From positions 1 to 64,000 of the forward strand of contig JAPLCB010000009.1 of the NCBI GenBank assembly GCA_026392455.1: a DNA stretch of 64,000 nt, given 5' to 3'. Position numbers and translations under genes: made by a program. Of this stretch, positions 1-7,884 are shown piece after piece. The notes below the pieces were generated by a model. The model was not told where the DNA came from. It searched no databases and saw only the letters and a program-made list of their open reading frames with translations. The stretch is from Propionibacteriales bacterium (lineage in GTDB: Bacteria > Actinomycetota > Actinomycetes > Propionibacteriales > Nocardioidaceae). Numbering within the stretch: the first letter of the stretch is position 1; each line of letters opens with the position of its first letter.

Positions 1-351
1 ATCGATCTGGCCACCAAGATGACGTCGACCGGCTATGTGGTCCCCGACAGCCTCAAGGAGCACCTCGAGCTCCGCGACCGGACGTGTGTGTTCCCGCACT
101 GCGACAAACCCGCGAGGTCCTGCCAGAAGGACCACACCCACCCCTACGACCAAGGCGGACCGACCAGCAGCGAGAACCTCGGGAACCTCTGCCAGCACCA
201 CCACAACCTCAAGACCCACGCCGGCTGGACCTACACCCACCTCGATACCGGGGTGTATCTCTGGCGATCACCCCACGGCTACCAATTCCTCCGCGACCAC
301 CACGGCACCCACGACCTCACCCCCAGACCGGTTGACCCACCCGGCGGGTAG
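1..351 (+). CDS. HNH endonuclease domain protein, C-terminal part (5' end outside window)
   Basis: The frame is open from base 1, so only the last 116 residues are present. They hold an HNH nuclease domain: a CxxxxC pair (CVFPHC) followed by KDHTHP and LCQHHHNLKTH, the usual zinc and catalytic histidine pattern of the HNH domain at the end of actinobacterial DUF222/13E12-type proteins. Those proteins are multicopy in Nocardioides-like genomes and their role is not established; nuclease activity is inferred from the motif only. The gene is followed by dispersed repeats, which fits a variable region. The DUF222 part would lie upstream of the window. Confidence 0.85.
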   Translation: MDLATKMTSTGYVVPDSLKEHLELRDRTCVFPHCDKPARSCQKDHTHPYDQGGPTSSENLGNLCQHHHNLKTHAGWTYTHLDTGVYLWRSPHGYQFLRDHHGTHDLTPRPVDPPGG

Positions 352-374
352 ACCTCTGCCGTCACCAGGCGCCA

Positions 375-592
375 GGGGTTTCGAGGCTCGCTGCGCTCAC
401 ACCTCAACCAGCAAAACCGAACCGGCTCCCACCTCAACCAGCAGAACCGAGCCACTGCTGGTTGAGGTGCGGCCGCGCTAGCGGTCGCCTCGAAACCCGG
501 TAAGCCACGCCATGGGGGGTTTCGAGGCTCGCTGCGCTCACACCTCAACCAGCAGGGAGCGGAACCGGCTCGCGCCTCGAAACCAGCTGGGC
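375..592. repeat. Cluster of dispersed palindromic repeats in the 352-608 intergenic region
   Basis: Two identical 39-bp direct copies lie at 375-413 and 516-554, starting with a GGTTTCGAGG motif and ending CTCAACCAGCA. An inverted relative lies at 456-498 (TGCTGGTTGAGGTG then CGCCTCGAAACCC), and a short partial ends at about 590. Forward and inverted halves can fold into hairpins. A related element occurs at 8380-8440. I see no gene in this stretch. Confidence 0.8.
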
Positions 593-608
593 CGAACCGA
601 CCCTGCTG

Positions 609-728
609 TCAGTCCTCGCGCTTCGCGTTCCGCTTCCGCGCGATCCTGATCGAGACCGCCAGCAGCAGCACCGGGCCGAACGCGAGCAGGACGACGAGCG
701 CGTTCTCGACCGGGTGCAGGGAACCCAT
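609..728 (-). CDS. Small single-pass membrane protein (39 aa), function unknown
   Basis: A 40-codon frame begins ATG at 728 and ends TGA at 609. The product starts MGSLHPVENALVVLL, has one hydrophobic segment at about residues 9-26, and ends in a basic/acidic tail (RKRNAKRED), so it should insert with a charged C-terminus. Its start lies 11 bp after the stop of the DUF6912 gene, suggesting co-transcription. Small proteins of this form are common hypotheticals in actinobacteria, but I cannot name a function. The main support is uninterrupted coding character and tight spacing. Confidence 0.55.
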   Translation of the reverse strand: MGSLHPVENALVVLLAFGPVLLLAVSIRIARKRNAKRED

Positions 729-739
729 GTGGTCAGCGA

Positions 740-1084
740 TCAACGCTCGAACCCGATCAGGTCGTCGATCTCCTGGGTAGCGAACCAGCCGAGGTCGGGC
801 AGCTCGCTGTCGGCAGGGTCGACCTCGTCGGTGTCGGCGTGCACCGCTTCGATCGCGGCGACCGGGAAAGCACTGTCCTCGTCACTGACGTCAGCGACGA
901 TCACCACCCGGCGATCTGGCTCGTCGAGCAGCGCCGTCGCTGCTTCGGCTGCTTCGGCGAGGGCCTCGTACTCGGCCTCCTCGGTGTCGTCGTCGGCGAC
1001 GAACCGCTCCGCGGTCGACGGGACCGACCCAGCGCGAACGTACGCAGCCAGTCCCGGCAGGGTGGTGGGGACGTAGATCCTCAT
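740..1084 (-). CDS. DUF6912 family protein (114 aa)
   Basis: The product begins MRIYVPTTLPGLAAYVRAG, the typical opening of the actinobacterial DUF6912 family, and is very acidic in its middle (EEAEYEALAEAAEAA). I start at the ATG at 1084 rather than a start about 32 codons upstream, because a GGAG sits at the right distance before 1084 and the family begins with this MRIYVP sequence. It lies 11 bp downstream of the acyltransferase gene and 11 bp upstream of the 39-residue protein, so the three are probably one transcript. Function is unknown; no transmembrane segment or catalytic motif is visible. Confidence 0.8.
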   Translation of the reverse strand: MRIYVPTTLPGLAAYVRAGSVPSTAERFVADDDTEEAEYEALAEAAEAATALLDEPDRRVVIVADVSDEDSAFPVAAIEAVHADTDEVDPADSELPDLGWFATQEIDDLIGFER

Positions 1085-1095
1085 CGTCGCGCTCC

Positions 1096-2523
1096 TCAGG
1101 TCTTCTTGCGGCCGCGCGGCGCTCGCGGTCGGGTGTCGCTCGACGAGTCGACGAGCTCGTCGAGCGCCTCCTTGACGCACTGCCCGAGGACGTCGATGTC
1201 GGGCAGGATGTCCCGGTCCGCAGTGATGCCGTAGTACACACCACCGTCGTACGAGGTCACGCCGACCGCGATCGAGAAGCCCTTCTGCAGCGGCGGGATC
1301 GGATAGGTCTCGATCATCTCCGCCCCGGCCATGAACATCGGGAACTGCGGCCCGGGAACGTTGGTGATCACCAGGTTCACCCCGGCCGACTCGTCCACCG
1401 CGACCCGCGACCCCAGGGCGTGGAACGTCGTCGGCGCGAACCCGGCGACGCCGGCGATCCGGTCGGCCGCCATCGCCCGCCCGGTCTCGCTGTGGGCCTT
1501 GAACGCGTACGACACCTGGTGCAGGCGGACCACCGGCGATGCCTCGCCGATCGGGAGGTCGAGCCGGTGCCCGATCACCTGCGAACCCAACGAGGTCGGC
1601 TCCAGGTCCTCGTCGATCACGCTCATCGGCACCAGCGCCTTGATCCGGCGCCCACTGCCGACCGACTCGGCGCGGGTCATCAGCCAGGCACGGATCGCCC
1701 CGGTCAGGGTCGCCAGGATGACGTCGTTGACAGTGCCACCGTGGACCCGACGGACCCGGCGGTAGTCCTTGAGCGCGGTCCGGACCAGCACCACCCGGCG
1801 CTGCTCGTTCGGCTCGACGTTGAACGGGCTGTCCGGCGCCGGACGCCGGTTCGAGAGTGCGCCGGCGATGTCGGTCACGCGGCCGAGGACCGAACCGGCG
1901 ACCTTGGCCGCGGCCCCGACCGTGCCCCGGGCCGTGGTGACCACGGTCAACGGGTCCTTGGCGCTCTCGGAGAGTGCTTCGAGGACCAGGCTGGTCTGGG
2001 ACGGTACAGCGGCCGGGCGCCAGTCCTCGTGGACGAGCTCGCGCGGGCCGGGGTCGACGTCCAGCAGCACCTGGCCGAGATCGACGGTGGCGATACCGTC
2101 GACGAGGATCTGGTGGGACTTCGACAGGACGGCGACCCGGCCTCCCTCAAGGCCCTCGACGAAGTAGACCTCCCACAACGGCCGGGAGGGATCCAGCCGC
2201 CGGGACATGATCCGGGCGGTGAGCTCGCGGAGCTGGTCCAGGGTGCCTGGCCGCGGCAACGCGGAACGTCGAACGTGGTAGCCGAGGTCGAAGTCCGGGT
2301 CGTCGACCCAGACCGGGTTCGCGATCCGGCCCGGCACCGACCTGATGGCCTGGCGGTACCGCGGTACGAAGGTGATCCGGTCGTTGATGTGCGCGACGAG
2401 TGCGTCGTAGTCGAAGCCGGACTCACCGGGGTCGAAGATCTCCAGGGTCGCGTTGTGCATCGGCGTCCGCGCCGTTTCGGCGGTCAGCAGAGCCAGATCG
2501 GCGCTACGCAGTCGCTCGCTCAT
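1096..2523 (-). CDS. WS/DGAT-family acyltransferase with altered active-site motif
   Basis: The 475-residue product has the layout of wax ester synthase/diacylglycerol O-acyltransferases: N-terminal SERLRSADLALLTAETARTPMH, a condensation-type fold, PLWEVYFVEGLEGG before the active-site region, and the C-terminal DUF1298-like part (NLVITNVPGPQFPMF). The family motif HHxxxDG reads H137-Q138-I-L-V-D142-G143, so the second histidine, the proposed general base, is glutamine. It may therefore not be a classical triacylglycerol or wax ester synthase. I start at 2523 (MSERLRS); the longer frame upstream does not look like the family. Acyl-CoA is the expected donor; the acceptor is unknown. Confidence 0.85.
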   Translation of the reverse strand: MSERLRSADLALLTAETARTPMHNATLEIFDPGESGFDYDALVAHINDRITFVPRYRQAIRSVPGRIANPVWVDDPDFDLGYHVRRSALPRPGTLDQLRELTARIMSRRLDPSRPLWEVYFVEGLEGGRVAVLSKSHQILVDGIATVDLGQVLLDVDPGPRELVHEDWRPAAVPSQTSLVLEALSESAKDPLTVVTTARGTVGAAAKVAGSVLGRVTDIAGALSNRRPAPDSPFNVEPNEQRRVVLVRTALKDYRRVRRVHGGTVNDVILATLTGAIRAWLMTRAESVGSGRRIKALVPMSVIDEDLEPTSLGSQVIGHRLDLPIGEASPVVRLHQVSYAFKAHSETGRAMAADRIAGVAGFAPTTFHALGSRVAVDESAGVNLVITNVPGPQFPMFMAGAEMIETYPIPPLQKGFSIAVGVTSYDGGVYYGITADRDILPDIDVLGQCVKEALDELVDSSSDTRPRAPRGRKKT

Positions 2524-2672
2524 CGTTTTCCGACCTCTGTCCGTCCTACCCCGACCGGCATCCTGAGAACTCCCCCAGAGTTGCTGGGGTGGTGCCGGCA
2601 ATCGATCCTGCCCATGGGATTCTGACAGAGCATCCGCCGCCGATGTCGCCCGACCATGACTTGGAGCCACCG

Positions 2673-3107
2673 ATGAAGCTGTCCCACCGCGTCCGTTCCG
2701 TCAGCGTCGGCGCCGCCGCCCTCGCCCTCGCCCTCTCCCTGTCCGCTTGCGGGTCGGACACGAAGGACACCGGATCGGTCCGGGAAGCAGCCGGTGACGC
2801 TACCGCGACGCCCCGCGCCCAGGTGACGGCGGCGCCGGCAGCGGACGCCGCGGTCATCAAGATCACCCTCGACGGAACGTCGGTGAGTCCCGACGGAGAG
2901 TCCCGGTCGGTCAAGCGCAACCAGCCGGTCGTGTTCCAGATCACGGCCGCCTCCGCCGGGCAGCTGCACGTGCACAGCAGCCCCGAGCAGGTGATCGACT
3001 TCCCTGCCGGCGACTCCGAGATCACGGTCACCTTCACCATCCCGGGCGTCGTCGCCGTCGAGGACCACGATCTCGACGCCCTGATCGTGCAGCTCGAGGT
3101 CAACTGA
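2673..3107 (+). CDS. Cupredoxin-like lipoprotein
   Basis: The 144-residue precursor has a basic n-region, a hydrophobic core and a lipobox (LSLSAC, cysteine about residue 24), so it should be lipid-anchored outside the membrane. After a Thr/Ala-rich linker the C-terminal 85 residues look like a cupredoxin beta-sandwich, with an HVH motif and EDH near the end that could bind metal; no cysteine/methionine blue-copper set is visible. GGAG at 2663-2666 precedes the ATG by 6 nt. The stop overlaps the start of the next gene (TGATG), so the lipoprotein and the polytopic membrane protein are probably translated together and work together. Confidence 0.75.
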   Translation: MKLSHRVRSVSVGAAALALALSLSACGSDTKDTGSVREAAGDATATPRAQVTAAPAADAAVIKITLDGTSVSPDGESRSVKRNQPVVFQITAASAGQLHVHSSPEQVIDFPAGDSEITVTFTIPGVVAVEDHDLDALIVQLEVN

Positions 3108-4516
3108 TGCAGCTCCCCGGCGTGATCGTGCCGATGCACGGTTTCGGCGGCGCCCGCGACCTGCCGATCCCGGCCCCGTTGGCGATCAGCGGCGGGACTG
3201 CCGCACTGATGATCTCGTTCTGCGTGCTGATCCTCGCCTGGCGTGCCCCGCGTTACCGGACGCCCGGCGGCCGACCGGTCCCGGCGACCCTCGCCCGGGT
3301 CATCGATTCCCGGTGGTTCACCGGCACCCTGCGGGCTGCCGGCCTGCTGTTCGCCGGGTACTTCGTCTGGGCGCTCGGGGTGTACGTCGGCAGCCTGCAC
3401 GTCCCGGGGCTTCCCCGGGGCGGTCCCGACCTGCGCACCAACCCGGTCTTCGGAGTCTTCTACGTCTGGCTCTGGGTCGGCCTGGTTCCCGCCTCCTTGC
3501 TCCTCGGCCGGATCTACCGCGCGGTGAACCCGGTCCGGACCTTGTTCACCGGCCTCTCCTGGGTGCTCCGGGTCGATCCCTCCAAGGGGGTCTTCAGCTA
3601 CCCCGAGAAGCTGGGTTACTGGCCGGCAGCGGCCGGTCTCTTCGCGTTCGTCTGGCAGGAGCTGATCAACCCCCAGGGCGCCTGGCTGACGGACTCGGGC
3701 CTCTCGCCGGGGGTACGCAGCTGGTTGCTGGCCTACGTCGTGATCATGTTCCTCGGAGCTTCCTTGTTCGGCGACACCTGGTTCTCCCGCGCAGACCCTT
3801 TCGAGGTGTACTCCGACCTGCTGGCAAAGCTCTCGTTCTGGGCGCGCCGTGAGGACGGGGTCCTGGTCTTCCGCAGCCCGCTGGCCAACCTGGCGACCAC
3901 GGTGCCGCGAACCGGCCTGGTCGCTGTGGTGGCGGTCCTCGTCGGTTCGACCGCGTTCGACTCCTACAAGGAGACCCGGACCTGGGTGCAGCTCGTGGGT
4001 GACATCGGCGGCAACGTCGAGCTGACCAGCACGATCGCGCTGCTGGTCGTCTGCGCCGCCATCGGGCTGCTGTTCTCCGCCGCCACCATGTCGGCCCAGA
4101 CCGACCCGGACGCCGACCCGCCCACACCAGGACGCCGAGAGCTGCCGCGCCTGTACGCGCACTCGGTGGTGCCGATCGTGGTCGGCTACATGGTCGCGCA
4201 CTACCTGAGCTACCTGGTGGTGACCGGACAGGAGACGTTGATCCAGCTGAGCGACCCGATGTTCGACGGCTCGAACCTCCTGGGCACCGGCGACTGGTCG
4301 GTGAACTACTGGCTCAACAGCCATCCGACGTTCCTGGCCTGCACCAAGGTCTTCGCCGTCGTCCTGGGCCACGTCGTCGGTGTGGTCGCGGCCCACGACC
4401 GGGCCCTGGTCGTGCTGCCCAAGCGACACCAGGTGACCGGCCAGATCGGTCTGCTCTTCGTGATGCTGGCCTTCACCGCCGGCGCTCTGTGGTTGCTCTT
4501 CGGCGCTTCGGTCTGA
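3107..4516 (+). CDS. Polytopic membrane protein, resembles proteins annotated fenitrothion hydrolase
   Basis: The 469-residue product has about 9-11 hydrophobic segments and starts MQLPGVIVPMHGFGGARDLPIP. That opening recalls actinobacterial proteins carried in databases as fenitrothion hydrolase, a name I recall from one Burkholderia enzyme; I would not infer that activity here. Histidines recur near or in membrane segments (MHG, LYAHS, VAHYL, LGHVV, AAHDR), suggesting metal or cofactor binding. It is coupled to the preceding cupredoxin-like lipoprotein by a 1-base overlap. Its 3' end overlaps the convergent CpaE-like gene by 44 bp. Substrate and role are unknown; transport or electron transfer are possibilities. 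Confidence 0.7.
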   Translation: MQLPGVIVPMHGFGGARDLPIPAPLAISGGTAALMISFCVLILAWRAPRYRTPGGRPVPATLARVIDSRWFTGTLRAAGLLFAGYFVWALGVYVGSLHVPGLPRGGPDLRTNPVFGVFYVWLWVGLVPASLLLGRIYRAVNPVRTLFTGLSWVLRVDPSKGVFSYPEKLGYWPAAAGLFAFVWQELINPQGAWLTDSGLSPGVRSWLLAYVVIMFLGASLFGDTWFSRADPFEVYSDLLAKLSFWARREDGVLVFRSPLANLATTVPRTGLVAVVAVLVGSTAFDSYKETRTWVQLVGDIGGNVELTSTIALLVVCAAIGLLFSAATMSAQTDPDADPPTPGRRELPRLYAHSVVPIVVGYMVAHYLSYLVVTGQETLIQLSDPMFDGSNLLGTGDWSVNYWLNSHPTFLACTKVFAVVLGHVVGVVAAHDRALVVLPKRHQVTGQIGLLFVMLAFTAGALWLLFGASV

Positions 4517-5696
4517 CCGGGACGAACGCTTCGGGGTAGCAGTCCTCAGCGACGCGGGCGAGCGCAGCCCGGACCGCCGAGGGCCCGAGCTCCACCAACG
4601 TCCGTCCGGAGACGAGCGACCGGTCGAGGGTCGCGCCGTCCTCGGGCACGATCCTCAGGGTCACCGGATCGACGTAGGTACGCACGAAGGCCTCGAGATC
4701 CGCGGGCTGCCAGCCCTGCCCCGGGCGGGCCCGGTTGAGCACGACCCGCACCGGCGTCCCAGCGCCTTCGAGGCTCTCCTCGAGGTCGACCAGCCCCCGT
4801 GCCAGTCGGGCGAGCCCCACCGGGTCGCACTGACCGACGACCACGATCTCGTCGGCCACCGCCAGCGCCTCCGCCGTCATCCGGTCGCGGTCGCCGGCCT
4901 CGAGGCAGAAACCGGTGTCGACCACGACGTCGCCGATCTCGCTGGCGAGCCCCAGGATGCCTTCGAGGGCCTCGGGCCGCACCTCGATCCGACGATCAGC
5001 GCGCGGGAGCCCGGTCAGCACGTCGAGGTTGGCCGCCGCCCGGCGGCAGCTCGCGAGCAGGCCGGACCGGTCCAGGGTCCCGGCATTGCGACTCCGGGCC
5101 ACCGCGAGCAGGCCGGAGCCCTCGTCGAGGATGCCCAGCCGGGACGCTACGCAGCCGCCGTACGGATCAGCATCCACCAGGACCACCCGACGGCCCGCCG
5201 CAGCCACCTCGGTCGCAACGCCGAGGGCCACCGTGGTCCGGCCCGGGGCGCCGGCCGGGCCCCAGACGACGACCGTGCGGCCCCGGTCACCGGCGAACGC
5301 CGGACCGGTGTCCGTCGACCCGGCGTCCCGGGCCTCCGGGACCCTCAGGTCGAGGCGGGACATCATCACCTCGCCCACCGAGTCCAGGATGTCGCAGACG
5401 TCGGGAGCCACGAGCCGGGAGACCCCGAGCCGGGTGACCCGGTCCGCGTGCTCGACCTGGCCGACCGCGACCACCTCGACGTCCTGGCCACGCAACCGGT
5501 GGACCGCCTCGGCATCGAGTCCGGGCACCTCGGCGGACAGCAGCGCCACCCTGGCCTGGCCCAGGCTCACCGTCGCGACCAGGTCGGTGAGGTCCACGCA
5601 GCGTTTGAGGACGACGACACCAGCAGCCTCGGCACCCGCCAGCACCGCCGCTTCCCAGGGCTCGCCCGAGGCCAGCAGCACGATCGGACTCCTCAT
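4473..5696 (-). CDS. CpaE-like P-loop ATPase (MinD/ParA superfamily)
   Basis: The 407-residue product has an N-terminal receiver-like region (about 1-115, without an obvious phospho-acceptor pocket) and a C-terminal MinD/ParA-type ATPase. The P-loop reads GPAGAPGRTT, with arginine where most family members have the Walker lysine; VLVDADPYGG and DVVVDTGF are the other nucleotide-site segments. Relatives are the CpaE proteins that localise Tad/Flp pili or secretion machinery. The start overlaps the stop of the SAF gene by 4 bp. No tadA, tadB, tadC or pilin gene is in the window, so partners must be elsewhere or the pair has another job. Its 3' end overlaps a convergent gene. Confidence 0.8.
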   Translation of the reverse strand: MRSPIVLLASGEPWEAAVLAGAEAAGVVVLKRCVDLTDLVATVSLGQARVALLSAEVPGLDAEAVHRLRGQDVEVVAVGQVEHADRVTRLGVSRLVAPDVCDILDSVGEVMMSRLDLRVPEARDAGSTDTGPAFAGDRGRTVVVWGPAGAPGRTTVALGVATEVAAAGRRVVLVDADPYGGCVASRLGILDEGSGLLAVARSRNAGTLDRSGLLASCRRAAANLDVLTGLPRADRRIEVRPEALEGILGLASEIGDVVVDTGFCLEAGDRDRMTAEALAVADEIVVVGQCDPVGLARLARGLVDLEESLEGAGTPVRVVLNRARPGQGWQPADLEAFVRTYVDPVTLRIVPEDGATLDRSLVSGRTLVELGPSAVRAALARVAEDCYPEAFVPVRPKRRRATTERRR

Positions 5697-6385
5697 CGCA
5701 GCGCGTCCCCGTGCGACTGGGTCAGGATCACCCTGCCACCCGCCGTCCGACCGATCAGTCCTCCGAGCTCAGCAGCCTGCTGGGTCCCCGGAACGTCGAC
5801 GACCACGGCCCGCGACGTCTGGGGTCCCAGCGAGTCCTGCTCGCCGCCGAGGGCGACCACGCGGACCCCGGCGAACGCGCGTTCGGCTGCCCGGGCGCCG
5901 GGGGCACGGTCCGCGTCGGAGACCACCCAGACGTCGACCACCGAGCCGACCCGCACCGTGGGCGGGAGGTCGAGCTCCCCCACCGCGAGCGGCACCCGGA
6001 CCCCCGGGGTCTCCCCGGCCGCTGCGAGCGCCGCGGCCGGGACCAGCTCACCGGCGCCCACCTCGCGCTGGACGATCCGCCCGACCGGATCCTCGGTGGC
6101 CGCCCGCAGGTAGCGGTCCAGATCGTCGGCGTCCATCGAGACCCGACGACTCTCCAGGTCGGTCGCGGCCAGCGGAGTTCCCGGCAGCACCGCCCGACGC
6201 ACCCCCCAGACCACGGTGGCGTCGTCGGCGCGGGCCAGGAGCACCGACCCGGCGACCACCGACAGCGCCACCACCAGGACGCCGGCCAGCAGCCGGGGAT
6301 CGCGCCAACCGGCGACCCGCAACCGGGTCGCCGCGGTCGGGACCGGCACCGGCTCACCGGGTGTGTGGGCAGCACGTGGCGTCAT
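5693..6385 (-). CDS. SAF domain protein (CpaB/RcpC-like)
   Basis: The 230-residue product has a short cytoplasmic N-terminus, one membrane anchor at about 33-51 (LLAGVLVVALSVVAGSVLL), then an external SAF domain (VRRAVLPGTPLAATDLESR through GELVPAAAL) followed by a beta-rich domain (LPPTVRVGSVVDVWVVSD). This is the layout of CpaB/RcpC assembly proteins of Tad pili. It overlaps the CpaE-like gene by 4 bp and is divergent from a small helix-turn-helix gene only 24 bp away. An AGGTG lies 8 nt upstream of the ATG. Function by homology only: pilus or surface assembly. Confidence 0.8.
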   Translation of the reverse strand: MTPRAAHTPGEPVPVPTAATRLRVAGWRDPRLLAGVLVVALSVVAGSVLLARADDATVVWGVRRAVLPGTPLAATDLESRRVSMDADDLDRYLRAATEDPVGRIVQREVGAGELVPAAALAAAGETPGVRVPLAVGELDLPPTVRVGSVVDVWVVSDADRAPGARAAERAFAGVRVVALGGEQDSLGPQTSRAVVVDVPGTQQAAELGGLIGRTAGGRVILTQSHGDALR

Positions 6386-6396
6386 CGCAGATCACC

Positions 6397-6402
6397 TACA
6401 GT
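6397..6402 (+). promoter_or_regulatory. Predicted leaderless -10 element for the HTH gene
   Basis: TACAGT ends 7 nt before the ATG at 6410 and there is no Shine-Dalgarno. That spacing puts the transcription start at the A of the ATG. The whole divergent gap to the SAF gene is 24 bp. Confidence 0.6.
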
Positions 6403-6409
6403 TGCTCGC

Positions 6410-6676
6410 ATGGACTCGAACCCTCGCTTCCTGCACCTCGCTGATGTGGCCGAAATCTTGAACACGTCGAGCGCGCAGGTCTACGCGCTGGTCCGCCGCG
6501 GCGAGATCCCGGCGATCAAGATCGGCGGGCGCGGCCAGTGGCGGGTGGAGAGCAGCGAGCTCGAGGGCTACATCCAACGTGCCTACGCGCAGACACGGGA
6601 GTTCGTCGAGGAGCATCCCTACATCGAGGGCGCCAGCGTCGAGAACGCCGGCGCCGAGGCATCGCACCTCGACTGA
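6410..6676 (+). CDS. Small helix-turn-helix (excisionase/MerR-type) DNA-binding protein
   Basis: The 88-residue product is almost entirely a winged HTH of the HTH_17/excisionase type: FLHLADVAEILNTSSAQVYALVRRGEIPAIKIGGRGQWRV, split here as helix, turn, recognition helix and the GRGQWRV wing. The tail is acidic. Proteins of this form are widely conserved in actinobacteria and usually act as chromosomal regulators rather than phage excisionases. It is divergent from the SAF/CpaE pair across 24 bp, so it may control that pair. The ATG at 6410 has no ribosome-binding site but has a leaderless promoter. It converges on the next gene with 5 bp between stops. Confidence 0.8.
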   Translation: MDSNPRFLHLADVAEILNTSSAQVYALVRRGEIPAIKIGGRGQWRVESSELEGYIQRAYAQTREFVEEHPYIEGASVENAGAEASHLD

Positions 6677-6681
6677 GGGCC

Positions 6682-7218
6682 TCATCGCGCACCCTGCACG
6701 GCGATGATCGAGGCGGTCGCGACGATCACCTGACCGGTCGCCGTGCCGAGCTCGGCAAAGTCGGCGCCGACCCGACCGAGCCGACCGCGGACCTGGCTGC
6801 CGCCGGCGAGCCGGAAGGTCCCGTCGTCCCCGACCGCGGAGATCCGGCGCAGCGCTGCGCGCACCGACAACCGGGCCGTCATCGGCCACAGCTCCGGAGC
6901 GAGGGCTGAGGGACCGAGCCCCTCGATCAGGACGGCCGCGTCCAGCCGGACCAGCCACGCAGCGGCACCAGCGTCCAGCAGGGCCCATCCGTCGCCAGCC
7001 CGGGCCAGCCGCCCGTGCACCTGGGTGCCGTCGCTCAGCTCGATGCGCAACGGCCGGCCGGTGGCCGCGTGCACCCGGGAGGCCAGCAGCACCTCCGCGT
7101 AGCCGGCCTCCGCCAGGGCCTCGATCTCGGCCTCCCGCTGCTGGAGGTGGAGGCCCTGGGCCTGCATCTCCAGGTCGTCGAACACGTCACACAGACTTTC
7201 CTCCCAGCGCATGCCCAT
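6682..7218 (-). CDS. Conserved hypothetical protein (178 aa)
   Basis: The N-terminus (MGMRWEESLCDVFDDLEMQAQGLHLQQREAEIEALAE, written here in two helical halves) predicts a helical or coiled-coil segment, followed by beta-rich sequence with two similar units: LRIELSDGTQVHGRLARAG and FRLAGGSQVRGRLGRVG. These repeats look like small beta-barrel modules of the SH3/Sm type. I start at 7218, where GGGAA lies 4 nt upstream; the ATG at 7212 is an alternative. Similar proteins occur near helix-turn-helix genes in actinobacteria, but I know no function. No signal peptide or membrane segment. Confidence 0.65.
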   Translation of the reverse strand: MGMRWEESLCDVFDDLEMQAQGLHLQQREAEIEALAEAGYAEVLLASRVHAATGRPLRIELSDGTQVHGRLARAGDGWALLDAGAAAWLVRLDAAVLIEGLGPSALAPELWPMTARLSVRAALRRISAVGDDGTFRLAGGSQVRGRLGRVGADFAELGTATGQVIVATASIIAVQGAR

Positions 7219-7326
7219 CGGTTCCCGGCGCGGGAACACCCGAAACAGGGCCTGTGGACAACCGTTTGACCCGATGCTCGAACCTGCATAAAACAACACA
7301 ACCAGACGCAAACGTAAGGAAAAAGC

Positions 7327-7884
7327 ATGGTTGTGAGCATGGTGATGAGCGCTGACCCGCCGACCTTCGAGTCCCTCCTGGTCCGGACAGCCCTGGTGGT
7401 CCTCGCCGCCGGGCTGGTCTGGTTGGCGCTCGTGCTGGCAGCAGTCAGCCTCGAGGCAGTGACGCAAGGCCGGTTCCGACTCGCCCTGGCTCTCGGGTGT
7501 CCCCCCTGGTGGCACCGGTCGCTGCTGGGCCTCGCCGGTGCCGCCGTCGCGGCCGGCACCCTCTCCCCGGTGAGCGCCACCGCGCAGAGATCCGGCGTGC
7601 TCGACGGGCTTCCGGTCCCGGACCGGACGATCGGGGGTACCGCGCGTGCTGAAGATCCCCCGGCCGTGTCTGCACTGGTGACCGTCCGTGCTGGCGACTC
7701 CCTGTGGTCGATCAGCCGGAGCCGACTCCCCCCTGACGCCGGCCCCCGCCGGACGGCGGGCCTGGCCCGATCGATCTACCGGCTCAACCGGCCCCTGATC
7801 GGTGACGACCCCGACCTGATCCACCCCGGCCAGCCCTTGGCCGTTCCACCGGACCACCGCGAGACCTACTCGGAGGAATCATGA
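7327..7884 (+). CDS. LysM domain membrane protein
   Basis: The 185-residue product has two hydrophobic segments (about 19-43 and 65-84) and then a C-terminal LysM domain, VTVRAGDSLWSISRSRL through LIHPGQPLAVP (about residues 118-176), a fold that binds peptidoglycan N-acetylglucosamine. AAGGAA lies 7 nt before the ATG. Its last 4 bases overlap the start of the Rv3235-like gene, so the two are one operon. Membrane topology puts the LysM domain outside, consistent with a cell-wall anchoring role, but the exact role is unknown. Confidence 0.8.
   Translation: MVVSMVMSADPPTFESLLVRTALVVLAAGLVWLALVLAAVSLEAVTQGRFRLALALGCPPWWHRSLLGLAGAAVAAGTLSPVSATAQRSGVLDGLPVPDRTIGGTARAEDPPAVSALVTVRAGDSLWSISRSRLPPDAGPRRTAGLARSIYRLNRPLIGDDPDLIHPGQPLAVPPDHRETYSEES

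Noticed and set aside
2546-4429. A 627-codon minus-strand frame opposite the cupredoxin-like and membrane-protein genes
   Set aside because: Both plus-strand genes have a lipobox or membrane segments and good start signals; the opposite frame is compositionally odd.
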